In this document: in pieces, positions 53,128 to 62,182 of the stretch
Position numbering within the stretch: position 1 is the first letter of the stretch
Layout of the letters: every line of letters begins with the position of its first letter
DNA from: Streptomyces sp. H39-S7
Lineage (GTDB): Bacteria > Actinomycetota > Actinomycetes > Streptomycetales > Streptomycetaceae
Length of the DNA: 64,000 bases
Assembly (NCBI RefSeq): GCF_027158205.1
Contig: NZ_JAPVLU010000041.1
Span: 1-64,000 of the forward strand
Reading direction: 5' to 3'
Made by a program: the position numbers and the translations under genes
Notes under the pieces: generated by a model
The model's database searches: none
The model's input: only the letters and a program-made list of their open reading frames with translations
Told to the model about the DNA's origin: nothing

Positions 53128-54062
53128 GTGCCTGCCTGGGCGGGGACGAAGGCCACGGTCTCCGGGCGCAGGGCGCCGCGTCCGGGGTGCTGTGCCGCGC
53201 CGCCCGTGCGGGCCAGTTCGAGAACGGCCCGCGCCACCCGGGCGACGGCGTCGGGCACCTTCCGGAAGCTCGGGAAGTCGTTGATGTCGACGACGACCGG
53301 GCCGTCGGGCCCGAGCAGCACGTCGAACCCGTACAGGTCCAGGCCGAAGACGGCGCCGATCTCGGCCGCCAGCTCCGCCACCTCGCGGGGGAGCGGCACG
53401 ATCCGCTCGTCCACGGCGAGTTCCGGGCGCAGCGGCGAGGCCCGGACGGCCGCGAACACCTCACCGCCGACGCAGTACACCTTCAGGTCCGTCCCGGAGT
53501 TGGGCACGTACGGCTGGGCGATGAGCAGGCCGTCGTCCTCAGGAGCGGGCGCGGAAGCAGCCTCGTGGCCGTCGGGTCCTCCCGTCAGCCGGTCCGGCGT
53601 GCGGACCAGCCGTACCCCCCGGCCCGCGCTGCCCGCCGCGGGCTTCACGACGAGCGGGAAGTGCTCCCCGGGGACCTCCGCGAAGAGTTCGGCCCGGGCC
53701 GCCGCGTACGTCACCGGCATCGGCAGGCCGTGCTGCTGGGCGACGAGCGCGGTGAGTGCCTTGTCGCGGACGGTCCGGATCGCGCGGGCGTCGTTGACCG
53801 TGGTCAGGCCGAGGGCCGCCGCGCCTTCGAGGAGGGTCAGGCCGGGGCCGCCGGATACGGTCTTGAGCACCCAGGCGTCGTGGGCGCCGGAGCGCACCGC
53901 GTCGGAGAGCCCGGACAGTTCGGAGAACTCGGACAGCCTGATGAGGGAGCTGCCGGGGCGGATGACGTCCACCCGGTGTCCCCAGGCGGTCAGTTGAGCG
54001 ACCACGTCGAGAGGCATGCCGTCATGACGGTAGTGCTCCTCGACGAGGAAACAGAGCCTCAT
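53124..54062 (-). CDS. ATP-grasp ligase, second of a pair
   Basis: 312 residues. HFPLVVKPAAGSAGRGVRLV holds the nucleotide-binding lysine, LIAQPYVPNSGTDLKVYCVG follows, and VDINDFPSF is the metal-binding end. It is related to but clearly different from its neighbour, so the pair arose by old duplication rather than recently. First gene of a leftward three-gene unit with the phosphoesterase. An inositol-phosphate-kinase-like or peptide-ligase role are both possible. Confidence 0.85.
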   Translation of the reverse strand: MRLCFLVEEHYRHDGMPLDVVAQLTAWGHRVDVIRPGSSLIRLSEFSELSGLSDAVRSGAHDAWVLKTVSGGPGLTLLEGAAALGLTTVNDARAIRTVRDKALTALVAQQHGLPMPVTYAAARAELFAEVPGEHFPLVVKPAAGSAGRGVRLVRTPDRLTGGPDGHEAASAPAPEDDGLLIAQPYVPNSGTDLKVYCVGGEVFAAVRASPLRPELAVDERIVPLPREVAELAAEIGAVFGLDLYGFDVLLGPDGPVVVDINDFPSFRKVPDAVARVARAVLELARTGGAAQHPGRGALRPETVAFVPAQAGT

Positions 54063-54412
54063 CTGCTGGTCCCCTCGACCCCCGGACGTCCGCCGATCAG
54101 TCCGGCAGAGCTGTGACCGAACAGGATGCCACGGGACGCCTGGTGTTCCGCCGCGTGGGACCGGTCCGGGACATCTCCGGGACCTGGACGATACGTGCAG
54201 GGGACCGGGAGGCGGCCGGGACGATCCGTGGACGGCGCGGTGACGGGGCCCCCACGTGGCTCGGCCGGAACGCCGGCGGAACGGTTTCGGCGCCGTGCGG
54301 GGCCGTGCGGCGCCGTCGCCGGTCGGTACGGGACAGCCCCGGACAGTCCCCCCGTAGTCCCCCGGGGGTTAATGGGCGGCAGCACCGCCGTGCGGGTGCG
54401 AGACTCGACGGC
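54063..54412. other. Divergent promoter interval
   Basis: 350 bp without a convincing gene. The middle is a run of GC-rich repeats of the form CCGTGCGG and CGGCGC; the right part (CCCCGTAGTCCCCCGGGGG) includes a small hairpin. Promoters for the ATP-grasp unit and the YqeY gene should lie here. Confidence 0.45.
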
Positions 54413-54880
54413 ATGACCACCACGCTCAAGCAGCGACTGCACGACGACCTCATCACGGCCATGAAGGGCCGCGACGAACTTCGCTCCGCCACGCTCCGCC
54501 TCACGCTGACCGCCATCACCAAGAAGGAGGTCGCGGGCACGACCGCCCGTGAGCTCTCCGACGACGAGGTGCTCAAGGTGATCGCCGGTGAGGCGAAGAA
54601 GCGCCGGGAGGCGGCCGAAGCCTTCGCCCAGGGCAATCGTCCCGCCCAGGCCGAGCGCGAGCTGGCCGAGGGGGAGGTGCTCGACGCGTACCTGCCGAAG
54701 CAGCTCTCGGACGAGGAGCTGGTCGGCATCGTCACCGCCGCCGTGGCCGAGGCGAAGGCGGGCGGCGCCGAGGGCCCGCGCGCCATGGGCGCGATCATGA
54801 AGATCGTGAACCCGAAGGTCGCCGGCCTCGCCGAGGGCGGCCGCGTCGCGGCCGAGGTGAAGAAGCAGCTCGCCGGCTGA
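54413..54880 (+). CDS. GatB/YqeY domain protein
   Basis: 155 residues, the full length of the YqeY family. It starts TTTLKQRLHDDLITAMKGRD, contains LRLTLTAITKKEV, and ends with the GAIMKIVNPKVAGLAEGGRV helix bundle shared with GatB. The domain may bind tRNA; function as a free protein is unknown. It converges with the penicillin-binding protein gene across a strong hairpin. Confidence 0.93.
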   Translation: MTTTLKQRLHDDLITAMKGRDELRSATLRLTLTAITKKEVAGTTARELSDDEVLKVIAGEAKKRREAAEAFAQGNRPAQAERELAEGEVLDAYLPKQLSDEELVGIVTAAVAEAKAGGAEGPRAMGAIMKIVNPKVAGLAEGGRVAAEVKKQLAG

Positions 54881-54895
54881 CCCCGTGGACATGCG

Positions 54896-54930
54896 TGAGG
54901 GGCGCGACCCGGAATGGGTCGCGCCCCTCA
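54896..54930. terminator. Convergent terminator between yqeY and the PBP gene
   Basis: Perfect 15-bp arms (54896-54910 and 54916-54930) with loop GGAAT, 15 bp after the yqeY stop and 16 bp from the PBP stop. Confidence 0.85.
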
Positions 54931-54946
54931 GCCGTTCCGGAAACCG

Positions 54947-57229
54947 TCAGCGGTTGCCGCCCGTCCCGCCGCCGGAGTGGCCGTTTCCGCCGATGATGCC
55001 CGGCGGGAGGGTGAACGTCGGCCACGAGCCCGGCTTGCCCGGCCCCCCGGTCGTCGTGCCGGTGGTGGTGGCGCCCGTGGTGGTGGCGCCCGTGGTGTGG
55101 CCGGGCTTGGTGGGCTTGCCGGGGTTCGCCGGGGTGCCCGGCGGCTTCGGAGCCTCTACCGGATCGGGGATCGAGACGGTGGTGAACCCGGGCGCCGGCT
55201 TGTTCGCCAGGGCGCCGCCCAAGGCGTCCTTCCAGATCGGGCCGGGGACGCCGCCACCGAAGACCTTCGGGTAGTACTCGCCGCCGATGGTGACTTCCTC
55301 CATCGACAGGTGGCTGGTGCCGGGGCCGCCGCCGACCCAGACCGCGCCCGCGAGGTTCGGGGTGTAGCCGACGAACCAGGCGGCCTCGCGGTTGTCGGTC
55401 GTACCGGTCTTGCCGGCGCTCTGCCGGTCGTCCAGTCCGGCCTGTCTGCCGGTGCCGTCCTCGACCACGCCCAGCAGCAGGGTGTTGATGGTGTCCGCCG
55501 TCTGCTCGGACATCACCCGGGTGCACTGCGTCTTGGGAACCGTGATGGCCTTGCCCGCCGGGTCGGTGGCCGACTCGATGGCGACCGGGGAGCAGTAGGT
55601 GCCGCGGTTGGCGAAGGTGGCGTACGCGTTGGCCATCGTCAGCGGGGCGATGGTCGCGGCACCGAGGGTGACGGCGGGCACCTGCGGGAGCGGGGCGCCG
55701 TTGCCCATCTCGACGCCCATGCTCTTGGCGAGGGTGGTGACCGGGCAGACCCCGATGTCACTGATCATCGCCACGAAGTAGGTGTTGATGGACTTGGCCG
55801 CGGCCTGCTTGAGGGAGAACGGGCCGACTTCGGTGGTCAGCTCGTTCTGCACTGTGTCGGGCTTGTCGACATTGTTCTTCCACTCGCCGTTGCAGGTCTG
55901 CACCGGGCTCGGGTAGTCCATCTTGTACGGCGACGGGTACGACTGGGTCACCGGTGTGCCCTGCTCCAGGGCGGCGGCCGCGGTGAACGCCTTGAAGGTG
56001 GAGCCGACCTGGTAGCCGAAGTTGGAGCCGCCCATCCGCTTCTCGACCGAGAGGTTGATCTGCGTCTGGTCGGCCCCGAAGCCGTACGGCTTCGACTGGC
56101 CCATGCCGCGGATCTTGCCGCTCCCGGGCTCGACCAGCGTCACGGCGGTGGCGACCTTGTCGCTCTTGTACACGTGCTTGTTGATCGAACTCTGCACGGA
56201 CGCCTGGGCCTGCGGGTCCAGCGTCGTCTTGATCGTCAGGCCGCCCTGGCGCCAGCGCTTCGCGCGGGCTTCCTTCGTCTTTCCGAAGGCCGCGTTCTGC
56301 AGGAACGTGTTGCGGACGTAGTCGCAGAAGAAGCCGGCACCGTTCACGGCGGTGATGCAGCCGTTCTTCGGCTTGCTGATCTTGAGGCCGAGCGGCAGTT
56401 TCTTCGTGGCCTCGGCCTGCGCCGGGGTGATGTCCCCCAGGTCGGCCATCCGCTGGACCACGAGGTTGCGGCGCTTGATCGATTCCTGCTCGTCGTTGAC
56501 CGGGTCGAAGCGGCTGGGTGACTGGACGATGCCGGCCAGCATCGCGGACTCGCCGACGGTCAGGTCCTTGGCGTGCTTGCTGAAGTACCGCTTGGCCGCG
56601 GCCTCGACGCCGTAGGCCTGCTCGCCGAAGAAGGTGATGTTGAGGTAGTTCTCCAGGATCTGCTGCTTGCCGAGTTCCTTCTCGACCTGGATCGCGTACT
56701 TCATTTCCTTGATCTTGCGGCCGATGGTCTGCTGGACCGCCTGCGCCACCTTGTCCGGGTCGTCGCCGGCCTGCTCGATGAAGACGTTCTTCACGTACTG
56801 CTGGGTGAGGGTGGAGGCGCCCTCGGAGACCCCGCCGTCCTGGGCGTTCTTGTTGAGCGCGCGCAGGATGCCCTTGAGGTCGATCGCCCCGTGCTCGAAG
56901 TAGCGGGCGTCCTCGATCGCGACGATGGCCTTCAGTATGTTCGGGCTCATCTGCTGGATCGGGATGACGGTGCGGTCGCGCGAGTAGACGGTCGCGATCA
57001 GCCCGCCGTTGGAGTCGAGGATCTTCGACGCCTGGCTGAGCGGCGGGCGCTTCAACTCACCCGGCAGGTCCTGGAACCCGGAGGCCGTGCCCTTCGCCGA
57101 CAGGCCGAGGGCGCCGGCGGCCGGCAGGGCGATCCCCGCCAGTACCACTCCGGACAGGACACTGACACCGAGGAACTTGGCGGCCTGCTGGGCCGTCGAG
57201 AGACCCCCGCCCGATCGCTTGTGAGGCAT
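54947..57229 (-). CDS. Bifunctional penicillin-binding protein (class A)
   Basis: 760 residues. Short cytoplasmic N-terminus, membrane helix (about 20-42), glycosyltransferase 51 domain with catalytic Glu106 in IEDARYFEH and GASTLTQQYVKN, and transpeptidase domain with Ser410-x-x-Lys413, Ser480-Ile-Asn482 and Lys607-Thr-Gly. The final 80 residues are a Pro/Gly/Thr-rich tail. It polymerises and crosslinks peptidoglycan outside the membrane. It is divergent from wblA, a conserved Streptomyces neighbourhood. Confidence 0.95.
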   Translation of the reverse strand: MPHKRSGGGLSTAQQAAKFLGVSVLSGVVLAGIALPAAGALGLSAKGTASGFQDLPGELKRPPLSQASKILDSNGGLIATVYSRDRTVIPIQQMSPNILKAIVAIEDARYFEHGAIDLKGILRALNKNAQDGGVSEGASTLTQQYVKNVFIEQAGDDPDKVAQAVQQTIGRKIKEMKYAIQVEKELGKQQILENYLNITFFGEQAYGVEAAAKRYFSKHAKDLTVGESAMLAGIVQSPSRFDPVNDEQESIKRRNLVVQRMADLGDITPAQAEATKKLPLGLKISKPKNGCITAVNGAGFFCDYVRNTFLQNAAFGKTKEARAKRWRQGGLTIKTTLDPQAQASVQSSINKHVYKSDKVATAVTLVEPGSGKIRGMGQSKPYGFGADQTQINLSVEKRMGGSNFGYQVGSTFKAFTAAAALEQGTPVTQSYPSPYKMDYPSPVQTCNGEWKNNVDKPDTVQNELTTEVGPFSLKQAAAKSINTYFVAMISDIGVCPVTTLAKSMGVEMGNGAPLPQVPAVTLGAATIAPLTMANAYATFANRGTYCSPVAIESATDPAGKAITVPKTQCTRVMSEQTADTINTLLLGVVEDGTGRQAGLDDRQSAGKTGTTDNREAAWFVGYTPNLAGAVWVGGGPGTSHLSMEEVTIGGEYYPKVFGGGVPGPIWKDALGGALANKPAPGFTTVSIPDPVEAPKPPGTPANPGKPTKPGHTTGATTTGATTTGTTTGGPGKPGSWPTFTLPPGIIGGNGHSGGGTGGNR

Positions 57230-57613
57230 GGAGGCAGCCTACGTTGCGATTCCCCGGACGTGCGCCCAGGTGTTCGCCTAGTCTGTAACGGACAGGCGCG
57301 ATCGCTGAGCGTGCGCCTGCCCTCCATCATCACTCTTGTGGGTGATGAGAACTGCCCGAATTCCTGTCATATGCCGGGTGACTTGGGCGATATGCCAGGC
57401 GCAGTGACCGTTCTGTCGCATAAGTCCGAAATAGGTGCCGCTCACTCCGTTGGGTGATCTGGCGCGCACCCATAGTCCATTCGGGCCATCGAAGATTGGG
57501 CCTGAAAGGGCTGTTGCGTCACGCCTACCTTCCGTAACGTCCTCAACTGGCAACGGTGAATATGCCGGTTGCCGCCGTGGGGGAGCCTCGATTCGGGAGA
57601 GGACGGCGCCAGC
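57230..57613. other. Long divergent regulatory region of wblA and the PBP gene
   Basis: 384 bp without a gene. Positions 57,330-57,440 are lower in G/C and include CATATG, GATATGCC and CATAAGTCCGAAATAGG. A long leader before wblA is consistent with its heavy developmental control; no specific operator was assigned. Confidence 0.5.
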
Positions 57614-57946
57614 ATGAGTAGCTGGGTAACCGACTGGAGCACGCAGGCAGCGTGCAAGACGACTGATCCGGACGAGCTTTTCGTCCAGGGAGCGGCCCAG
57701 AACAGGGCCAAGGCGGTGTGCACCGGATGCCCGGTGCGGACCGAATGCCTGGCGGACGCGCTCGACAACCGGGTGGAGTTCGGCGTGTGGGGCGGGATGA
57801 CCGAGCGCGAGCGCAGGGCATTGCTGCGCCGGCGACCAACTGTCACCTCGTGGCGCAGGCTGCTCGAGACCGCGCGTACCGAGTACGAGCGGAGCACCGG
57901 CATCCTGCCGCTGGACGAAGAGGACGACTACGCCGCCGCGGGGTGA
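57614..57946 (+). CDS. wblA: WhiB-family regulator WblA
   Basis: 110 residues. Four cysteines for the 4Fe-4S cluster at 14, 36, 39 and 45 (CxxC core CTGC), then GVWGGMTERERR and a basic RRRPTVTSWRR helix that contacts DNA or sigma factor. Sequence and neighbours (class A PBP on one side, ArsA-like ATPases on the other) identify it as WblA, a known regulator of sporulation and antibiotic production in Streptomyces. Its 3' end overlaps the convergent ATPase gene by 19 bp. Confidence 0.93.
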   Translation: MSSWVTDWSTQAACKTTDPDELFVQGAAQNRAKAVCTGCPVRTECLADALDNRVEFGVWGGMTERERRALLRRRPTVTSWRRLLETARTEYERSTGILPLDEEDDYAAAG

Positions 57947-59274
57947 TCCCCGGCAAGCCGTTCGCCGATCGAGCGCAAGCCGTCCAGGTCGTGCACGTCG
58001 CCCGGTAGGGCCGCTACGTCAACCATCGGCACCTCAGGGTGCACGGAGACGAAACGGTCCCGGGTGCGGCGTTCGCGCGCGACCACGCGCATGCGCTCGG
58101 CGTGCAGTCTCAGCAGCCCGGCGGCGAGCCGCTGCTCGGGCGGAATCGTCGTGTCGCTCGGCATGTCGTCGGCCGCTTCGGCCCGGGCCTTCGGGTCCGT
58201 TTTCTCGGCGCCTTCGGCAATAGCCCCCTCGGCAGGGGCGCCCTCGGCCCCCTCGGCAATGGAGTCAGTCTTCCCGGCCCCCTGATCCACAATGCCGCCG
58301 TCCCCAAGATTTTCCCGCGGCTCCTCGAGCGCCTGGGCGGCGGCCAGCGCCCGCTCCGCGGTGAGCTGCGGTGCGCCGCTGCCGTGCACCCGGTTCAGCA
58401 CCAGGCCGGCCAGCGGCATGTCCTCGGCGGCCAGCCGCTCGACGAAGTACGCGGCCTCGCGCAGCGCGTCCCGTTCCGGAGCGGCCACCACGAGGAACGC
58501 CGTCCCGGGGGCCTGCAACAGCTTGTACGTGGCGTCCGCGCGCTTGCGGAAGCCGCCGAACATGGTGTCCATGGCGGCGATGAAGGTCTGCACGTCACCC
58601 AGCAGGTGCGTGCCCATCACCTTGCTCAGCACGCCCGTCATCATCGACATGCCGACATTGAGGAACTTCATCCCGGCCCGGCCGCCGACCTTCGCCGGCG
58701 CCATCAGCAGCTTGATGAACTTCCCGTCCAGGAACGACCCGAGACGCTGCGGGGCGTCCAGGAAGTCCAGCGCGGAACGGCTCGGCGGGGTGTCGACGAT
58801 GATCAGGTCCCAGGCGTCCAGCGCGCGCAGCTGGCCCAGCTTCTCCATCGCCATGTACTCCTGCGTGCCCGCGAAGCCGGCCGACAGGGACTGGTAGAAG
58901 GGGTTGTCGAGGATCGCGCGGGCCCGCTCGGGGTCGGAGTGCTGCATCACGACCTCGTCGAAGGTCCGCTTCATGTCGAGCATCATCGCGTGCAGCGTGC
59001 CGCCCGCGGACTCGTCGATCCCGGTGACCGGGCGCGGGGTGTTGTCCAGTTCGGTGAGGCCCATCGACTGCGCGAGCCGCCGCGCCGGGTCGATGGTCAG
59101 GACGACGGCCTTGCGCCCGCGTTCGGCGGCGCGCACGCCCAGGGCGGCGGCGGTCGTGGTCTTTCCGACGCCGCCGGAGCCGCAGCAGACGATGATGCGG
59201 GTCTTCGGATCGTCGAGGAGCGGGTCGATCGCCAGCACCGGACTCTCCAGATCCCCCGGATTCTCCAGGCTCAT
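57928..59274 (-). CDS. ArsA-family ATPase, second gene of the pair
   Basis: 448 residues. P-loop GSGGVGKTTTAAAL near residues 36-49, switch region DTPPSRSALDFLDAP, and an ArsA/Get3-like arrangement. A 60-residue Ala/Glu/Gly-rich insertion (about 320-380) with repeats of IAEGAE is not part of the common family. No arsenic genes are near, so a targeting or regulatory role is more likely than arsenite export. Translation seems coupled to a 22-codon frame ending in its start codon. Confidence 0.88.
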   Translation of the reverse strand: MSLENPGDLESPVLAIDPLLDDPKTRIIVCCGSGGVGKTTTAAALGVRAAERGRKAVVLTIDPARRLAQSMGLTELDNTPRPVTGIDESAGGTLHAMMLDMKRTFDEVVMQHSDPERARAILDNPFYQSLSAGFAGTQEYMAMEKLGQLRALDAWDLIIVDTPPSRSALDFLDAPQRLGSFLDGKFIKLLMAPAKVGGRAGMKFLNVGMSMMTGVLSKVMGTHLLGDVQTFIAAMDTMFGGFRKRADATYKLLQAPGTAFLVVAAPERDALREAAYFVERLAAEDMPLAGLVLNRVHGSGAPQLTAERALAAAQALEEPRENLGDGGIVDQGAGKTDSIAEGAEGAPAEGAIAEGAEKTDPKARAEAADDMPSDTTIPPEQRLAAGLLRLHAERMRVVARERRTRDRFVSVHPEVPMVDVAALPGDVHDLDGLRSIGERLAGDHPAAA

Positions 59275-59339
59275 GTCAGCTCTCCCCGCCGGACCGTGCC
59301 GCTGCCGCCGCTCGTGCCCGTGCCGTTGCCCAAGCCCAT
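59271..59339 (-). CDS. 22-codon coupling frame between the ArsA-like genes
   Basis: Starts ATG one base after the first ATPase stop (TGACATG) and ends with TGA overlapping the ATG of the second ATPase (ATGA). The product would be Gly/Thr/Ser-rich. GGGAGA in front can serve as a ribosome-binding site. Its value may be only to carry ribosomes across the 66-bp gap. Confidence 0.35.
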   Translation of the reverse strand: MGLGNGTGTSGGSGTVRRGELT

Positions 59340-59340
59340 G

Positions 59341-60351
59341 TCAGTTCTCCCTGCCCGTCATGCCCTGTTTGCGCAGGCTGTCGGCCAGCCGGTAGAGGCC
59401 GCCGAGGTCGATGCCCTCGCCGCGCAGTTCCAGTTCGTACGTCGGCAGGCCGAGGTCGGCGATCTCGGCGCGCTCGCGGCGCTCCAGCAGGACGCGCTGG
59501 GCGTGCTCGTGGGCCTGCTCGAGCAGCGGGTCGACGAGCCGCTCCGCCTGGCCGCCCTTGCGGGCACCGCCCAGGCCGGCCTGGGACAGCGCCTTGGCGA
59601 CGGCGGTGCGCCGGCCGTTGGCGGCCGATTCGAGGTCCGCGTCGTCCAGCAGCACCGGACGCAGCATGTTGACCACGACGGCTCCCACCGGCAGTCCCGC
59701 GGCCCGCAGTTCCGCGACGCCGTCCACGGTCTCCTGGACCGGCATCTCCTCCAGCAGCGTCACCAGGTGCACGGCGGTCTCGGTGGACTTCAGCACCCGC
59801 ATGACGGCCTGCGCCTGGTTGTATATCGGGCCCATCCTGGCCAGGCCGGCGACCTCGTCGTTGACGTTGAGGAAGCGGGTGATGCGGCCGGTCGGCGGGG
59901 CGTCCATCACGACCGCGTCGTACGCCCGCCAGCCCGCGCTGTCCTTGCGGCGCACGGCCTCGCACGCCTTGCCGGTCAGCAGGACGTCCCGCAGGCCGGG
60001 GGCGACGGTCGTCGCGAAGTCGATCGCGCCGAGCTTCTTGAGGGCGCGGCCCGCGCGGCCGAGCTTGTAGAACATGTCCAGGTAGTCCAGGAGCGCGAGC
60101 TCCGGGTCGATGGCGAGCGCGCGCACCTCGCCGCCGCCCGGCGCGACGGCGATCTTCCGCTCCTCGTAGGGCAGCGCCCCGGTCTCGAAGAGCTGGGCGA
60201 TGCCCTGCCGCCCCTCGACCTCGACCAGCAGCGTGCGGCGGCCTTCTGCGGCGAGGGCGAGCGCGAGGGCGGCGGCGACCGTGGTCTTGCCCGTGCCGCC
60301 CTTGCCCGTGACGATATGGAGCCTGGTGGGAGTGGACTGTTGTGGGCTCAC
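59341..60351 (-). CDS. ArsA-family ATPase, first gene of the pair
   Basis: 336 residues, GTG start chosen because SPQQSTPTRLHIVTGKGG follows. P-loop TGKGGTGKTTVAAAL, Walker B-like VVMDAPPTGRITRFL, and conserved AVVVNMLRP. With the second ATPase it probably makes a heterodimer; the two are kept together next to wblA in Streptomyces. Function in cells is not established. Confidence 0.88.
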   Translation of the reverse strand: MSPQQSTPTRLHIVTGKGGTGKTTVAAALALALAAEGRRTLLVEVEGRQGIAQLFETGALPYEERKIAVAPGGGEVRALAIDPELALLDYLDMFYKLGRAGRALKKLGAIDFATTVAPGLRDVLLTGKACEAVRRKDSAGWRAYDAVVMDAPPTGRITRFLNVNDEVAGLARMGPIYNQAQAVMRVLKSTETAVHLVTLLEEMPVQETVDGVAELRAAGLPVGAVVVNMLRPVLLDDADLESAANGRRTAVAKALSQAGLGGARKGGQAERLVDPLLEQAHEHAQRVLLERRERAEIADLGLPTYELELRGEGIDLGGLYRLADSLRKQGMTGREN

Positions 60352-60536
60352 ACTTCGAGCGTAACCACTCGGTGTACGGCTCAAGCAGCCCACCACCCAG
60401 GTGTGGCGTCTATCTCCCGCCGGGATCCGGACCGGAACGTGCGGGGACGGCCCGCGATCCTCCCGTCCCGACCCGTCCGGGCGGTGCGGGCGGGTGCTGG
60501 CCGGGGCGGGTGGGAGCAGGCGTTACAGTCGGCTCC

Positions 60537-60698
60537 ATGGCTAAGTGGGAATACGCGACCGTGCCCCTTCTGGTGCACGCGACGAAGCAGATTCTGGACA
60601 CGTGGGGCGAGGACGGCTGGGAGCTGGTCCAGGTCGTACCCAATGGGAACAACGCGGAACAGTTGGTGGCCTACTTCAAGCGGGAGAAGCAGGCGTGA
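60537..60698 (+). CDS. DUF4177 protein
   Basis: 53 residues beginning MAKWEYATVPLL, the DUF4177 pattern, with DTWGEDGWELVQVVPNGNN after it. A small beta-alpha-beta protein of unknown function. It overlaps the RidA gene by GTGA, so the two are coupled. Confidence 0.88.
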   Translation: MAKWEYATVPLLVHATKQILDTWGEDGWELVQVVPNGNNAEQLVAYFKREKQA

Positions 60699-61156
60699 GC
60701 GCGGTCGAGGACAAGCTCGCCTCGCTCGGGATGACGCTGCCCGACGTGGTGCCGCCGCTGGCCGCGTACCAGCCGGCCGTGCAGTCCGGTGTGTACGTGT
60801 ACACCTCCGGCCAGCTGCCGATGGTGGGCGGCAAGCTCACGGTGACCGGCAAGGTCGGCGCCGAGGTGACGCCGGAGGAGGCCAAGGACCTGGCCCGTAC
60901 GTGCGCGCTGAACGCGCTCGCGGCGGTCAAGTCGGTCGTCGGTGACCTGGACCGCATCAAGCGTGTCGTGAAGGTCGTCGGCTTCGTCGCCTCGGCGTCG
61001 GACTTCACCGGGCAGCCGGCCGTGATCAACGGTGCGAGCGAGCTGCTCGGCGAGGTGCTCGGCGAGAAGGGCGTGCACGCGCGCAGTGCCGTCGGCGTGG
61101 CCGTGCTGCCGCTGGACGCCCCGGTCGAGGTCGAGATCCAGGTCGAGCTGGTCTGA
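60695..61156 (+). CDS. RidA family enamine/imine deaminase
   Basis: 153 residues, GTG start overlapping the DUF4177 stop. RidA fold with TSGQLPMVGGKL, EEAKDLARTCALNALAAVKS and the end VAVLPLDAPVEVEIQVE. The catalytic Arg of archetypal RidA (in the ARSAVGVA stretch) is present. It removes reactive enamines from pyridoxal enzymes. Confidence 0.93.
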   Translation: MSAVEDKLASLGMTLPDVVPPLAAYQPAVQSGVYVYTSGQLPMVGGKLTVTGKVGAEVTPEEAKDLARTCALNALAAVKSVVGDLDRIKRVVKVVGFVASASDFTGQPAVINGASELLGEVLGEKGVHARSAVGVAVLPLDAPVEVEIQVELV

Positions 61157-61258
61157 GTCCGCCGCAGGCGGGGCCGGGTGCCCGGCTGCGGGGGCGCACC
61201 CTCGAACAGCGGAGTCCGACCCTCGAACATCAGGGCGGCAGGCCGTACGATCCCGCCC

Positions 61259-62182
61259 ATGACCACGAGCAGCGGCGGCACGAGTGACGGACAGTGGTTC
61301 CCGGCCTCCTGGCCCGACCGGATCCGGGCGTTGGCGAACGGGGAGCTGACCCCGGTGACCCCGCGCAGGGCCGCGACCGTCCTGCTCCTGCGGGACGGCG
61401 CGGGCGAAGGGCCGGCCGTCCACCTGCTGCGCAGACGCGCCTCCATGGCTTTCGCCGGGGGCGCGTACGCGTATCCGGGTGGCGGTGTGGACCCCCGGGA
61501 CGAGAAGCCGGTCCGGTGGGCGGGACCGTCGCTCGACCAGTGGTCGGCGGCCCTCGGCGTGGACCCGGTGTCGGCGCAGGCGGTGGTCTGCGCGGCGGTG
61601 CGGGAGACGTTCGAGGAGGCCGGCGTCCTGCTGGCCGGCCCGGACGGCGACAGCGTCGTGGCGGACACCACCGGGGAGAGCTGGGAGGCCGACCGGGAGG
61701 CGCTCGTCAGCCGTGAGCTGTCGTTCGCGGACTTCCTGGCGAGGCGCGAGCTGGTGCTGCGTTCGGATCTGCTCGGCCCGTGGGCCCGCTGGATCACCCC
61801 GGAGTTCGAGGAGCGTCGCTACGACACCTGGTTCTTCGTCGCGATGATGCCGGCGGGACAGCGCACGCTGGACGTCTCGGGCGAGGCCGACCACACGGTG
61901 TGGCTGCGTCCGGCCGAGGCCGTGGAGGGGTACCGGCGCGGCGAGATGGTGATGATGCCGCCGACCATCGCGACGCTGCGCGCGCTGCTCCCGTACGACT
62001 CGGTGGAGGCGGCCCTGGCGGCCGCGGCCGACCGGGACCTGGAGCCGGTGCTGGCGCGGGCGGTGCTGGAGGAAGGGCGGATTGTGCTGAGCTGGCCGGG
62101 GCACGAGGAGTTCACCAAGCACATTCCGCAGGGACCGGGTTCTTCGCAGGGGTCCGGCCCGTCGCAAGGAGCTGCTGAATGA
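61259..62182 (+). CDS. NUDIX hydrolase
   Basis: 307 residues. The NUDIX box is visible as GGAYAYPGGGVDPRD and, after an insertion, AVRETFEEAGVLLAG. The insertion between the glycines and RETFEEAG is longer than in MutT, as in the NUDT19-like group. It may hydrolyse CoA or nucleotide derivatives. Followed by a metallo-beta-lactamase-fold gene with a 4-bp overlap (ATGA). Confidence 0.9.
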   Translation: MTTSSGGTSDGQWFPASWPDRIRALANGELTPVTPRRAATVLLLRDGAGEGPAVHLLRRRASMAFAGGAYAYPGGGVDPRDEKPVRWAGPSLDQWSAALGVDPVSAQAVVCAAVRETFEEAGVLLAGPDGDSVVADTTGESWEADREALVSRELSFADFLARRELVLRSDLLGPWARWITPEFEERRYDTWFFVAMMPAGQRTLDVSGEADHTVWLRPAEAVEGYRRGEMVMMPPTIATLRALLPYDSVEAALAAAADRDLEPVLARAVLEEGRIVLSWPGHEEFTKHIPQGPGSSQGSGPSQGAAE

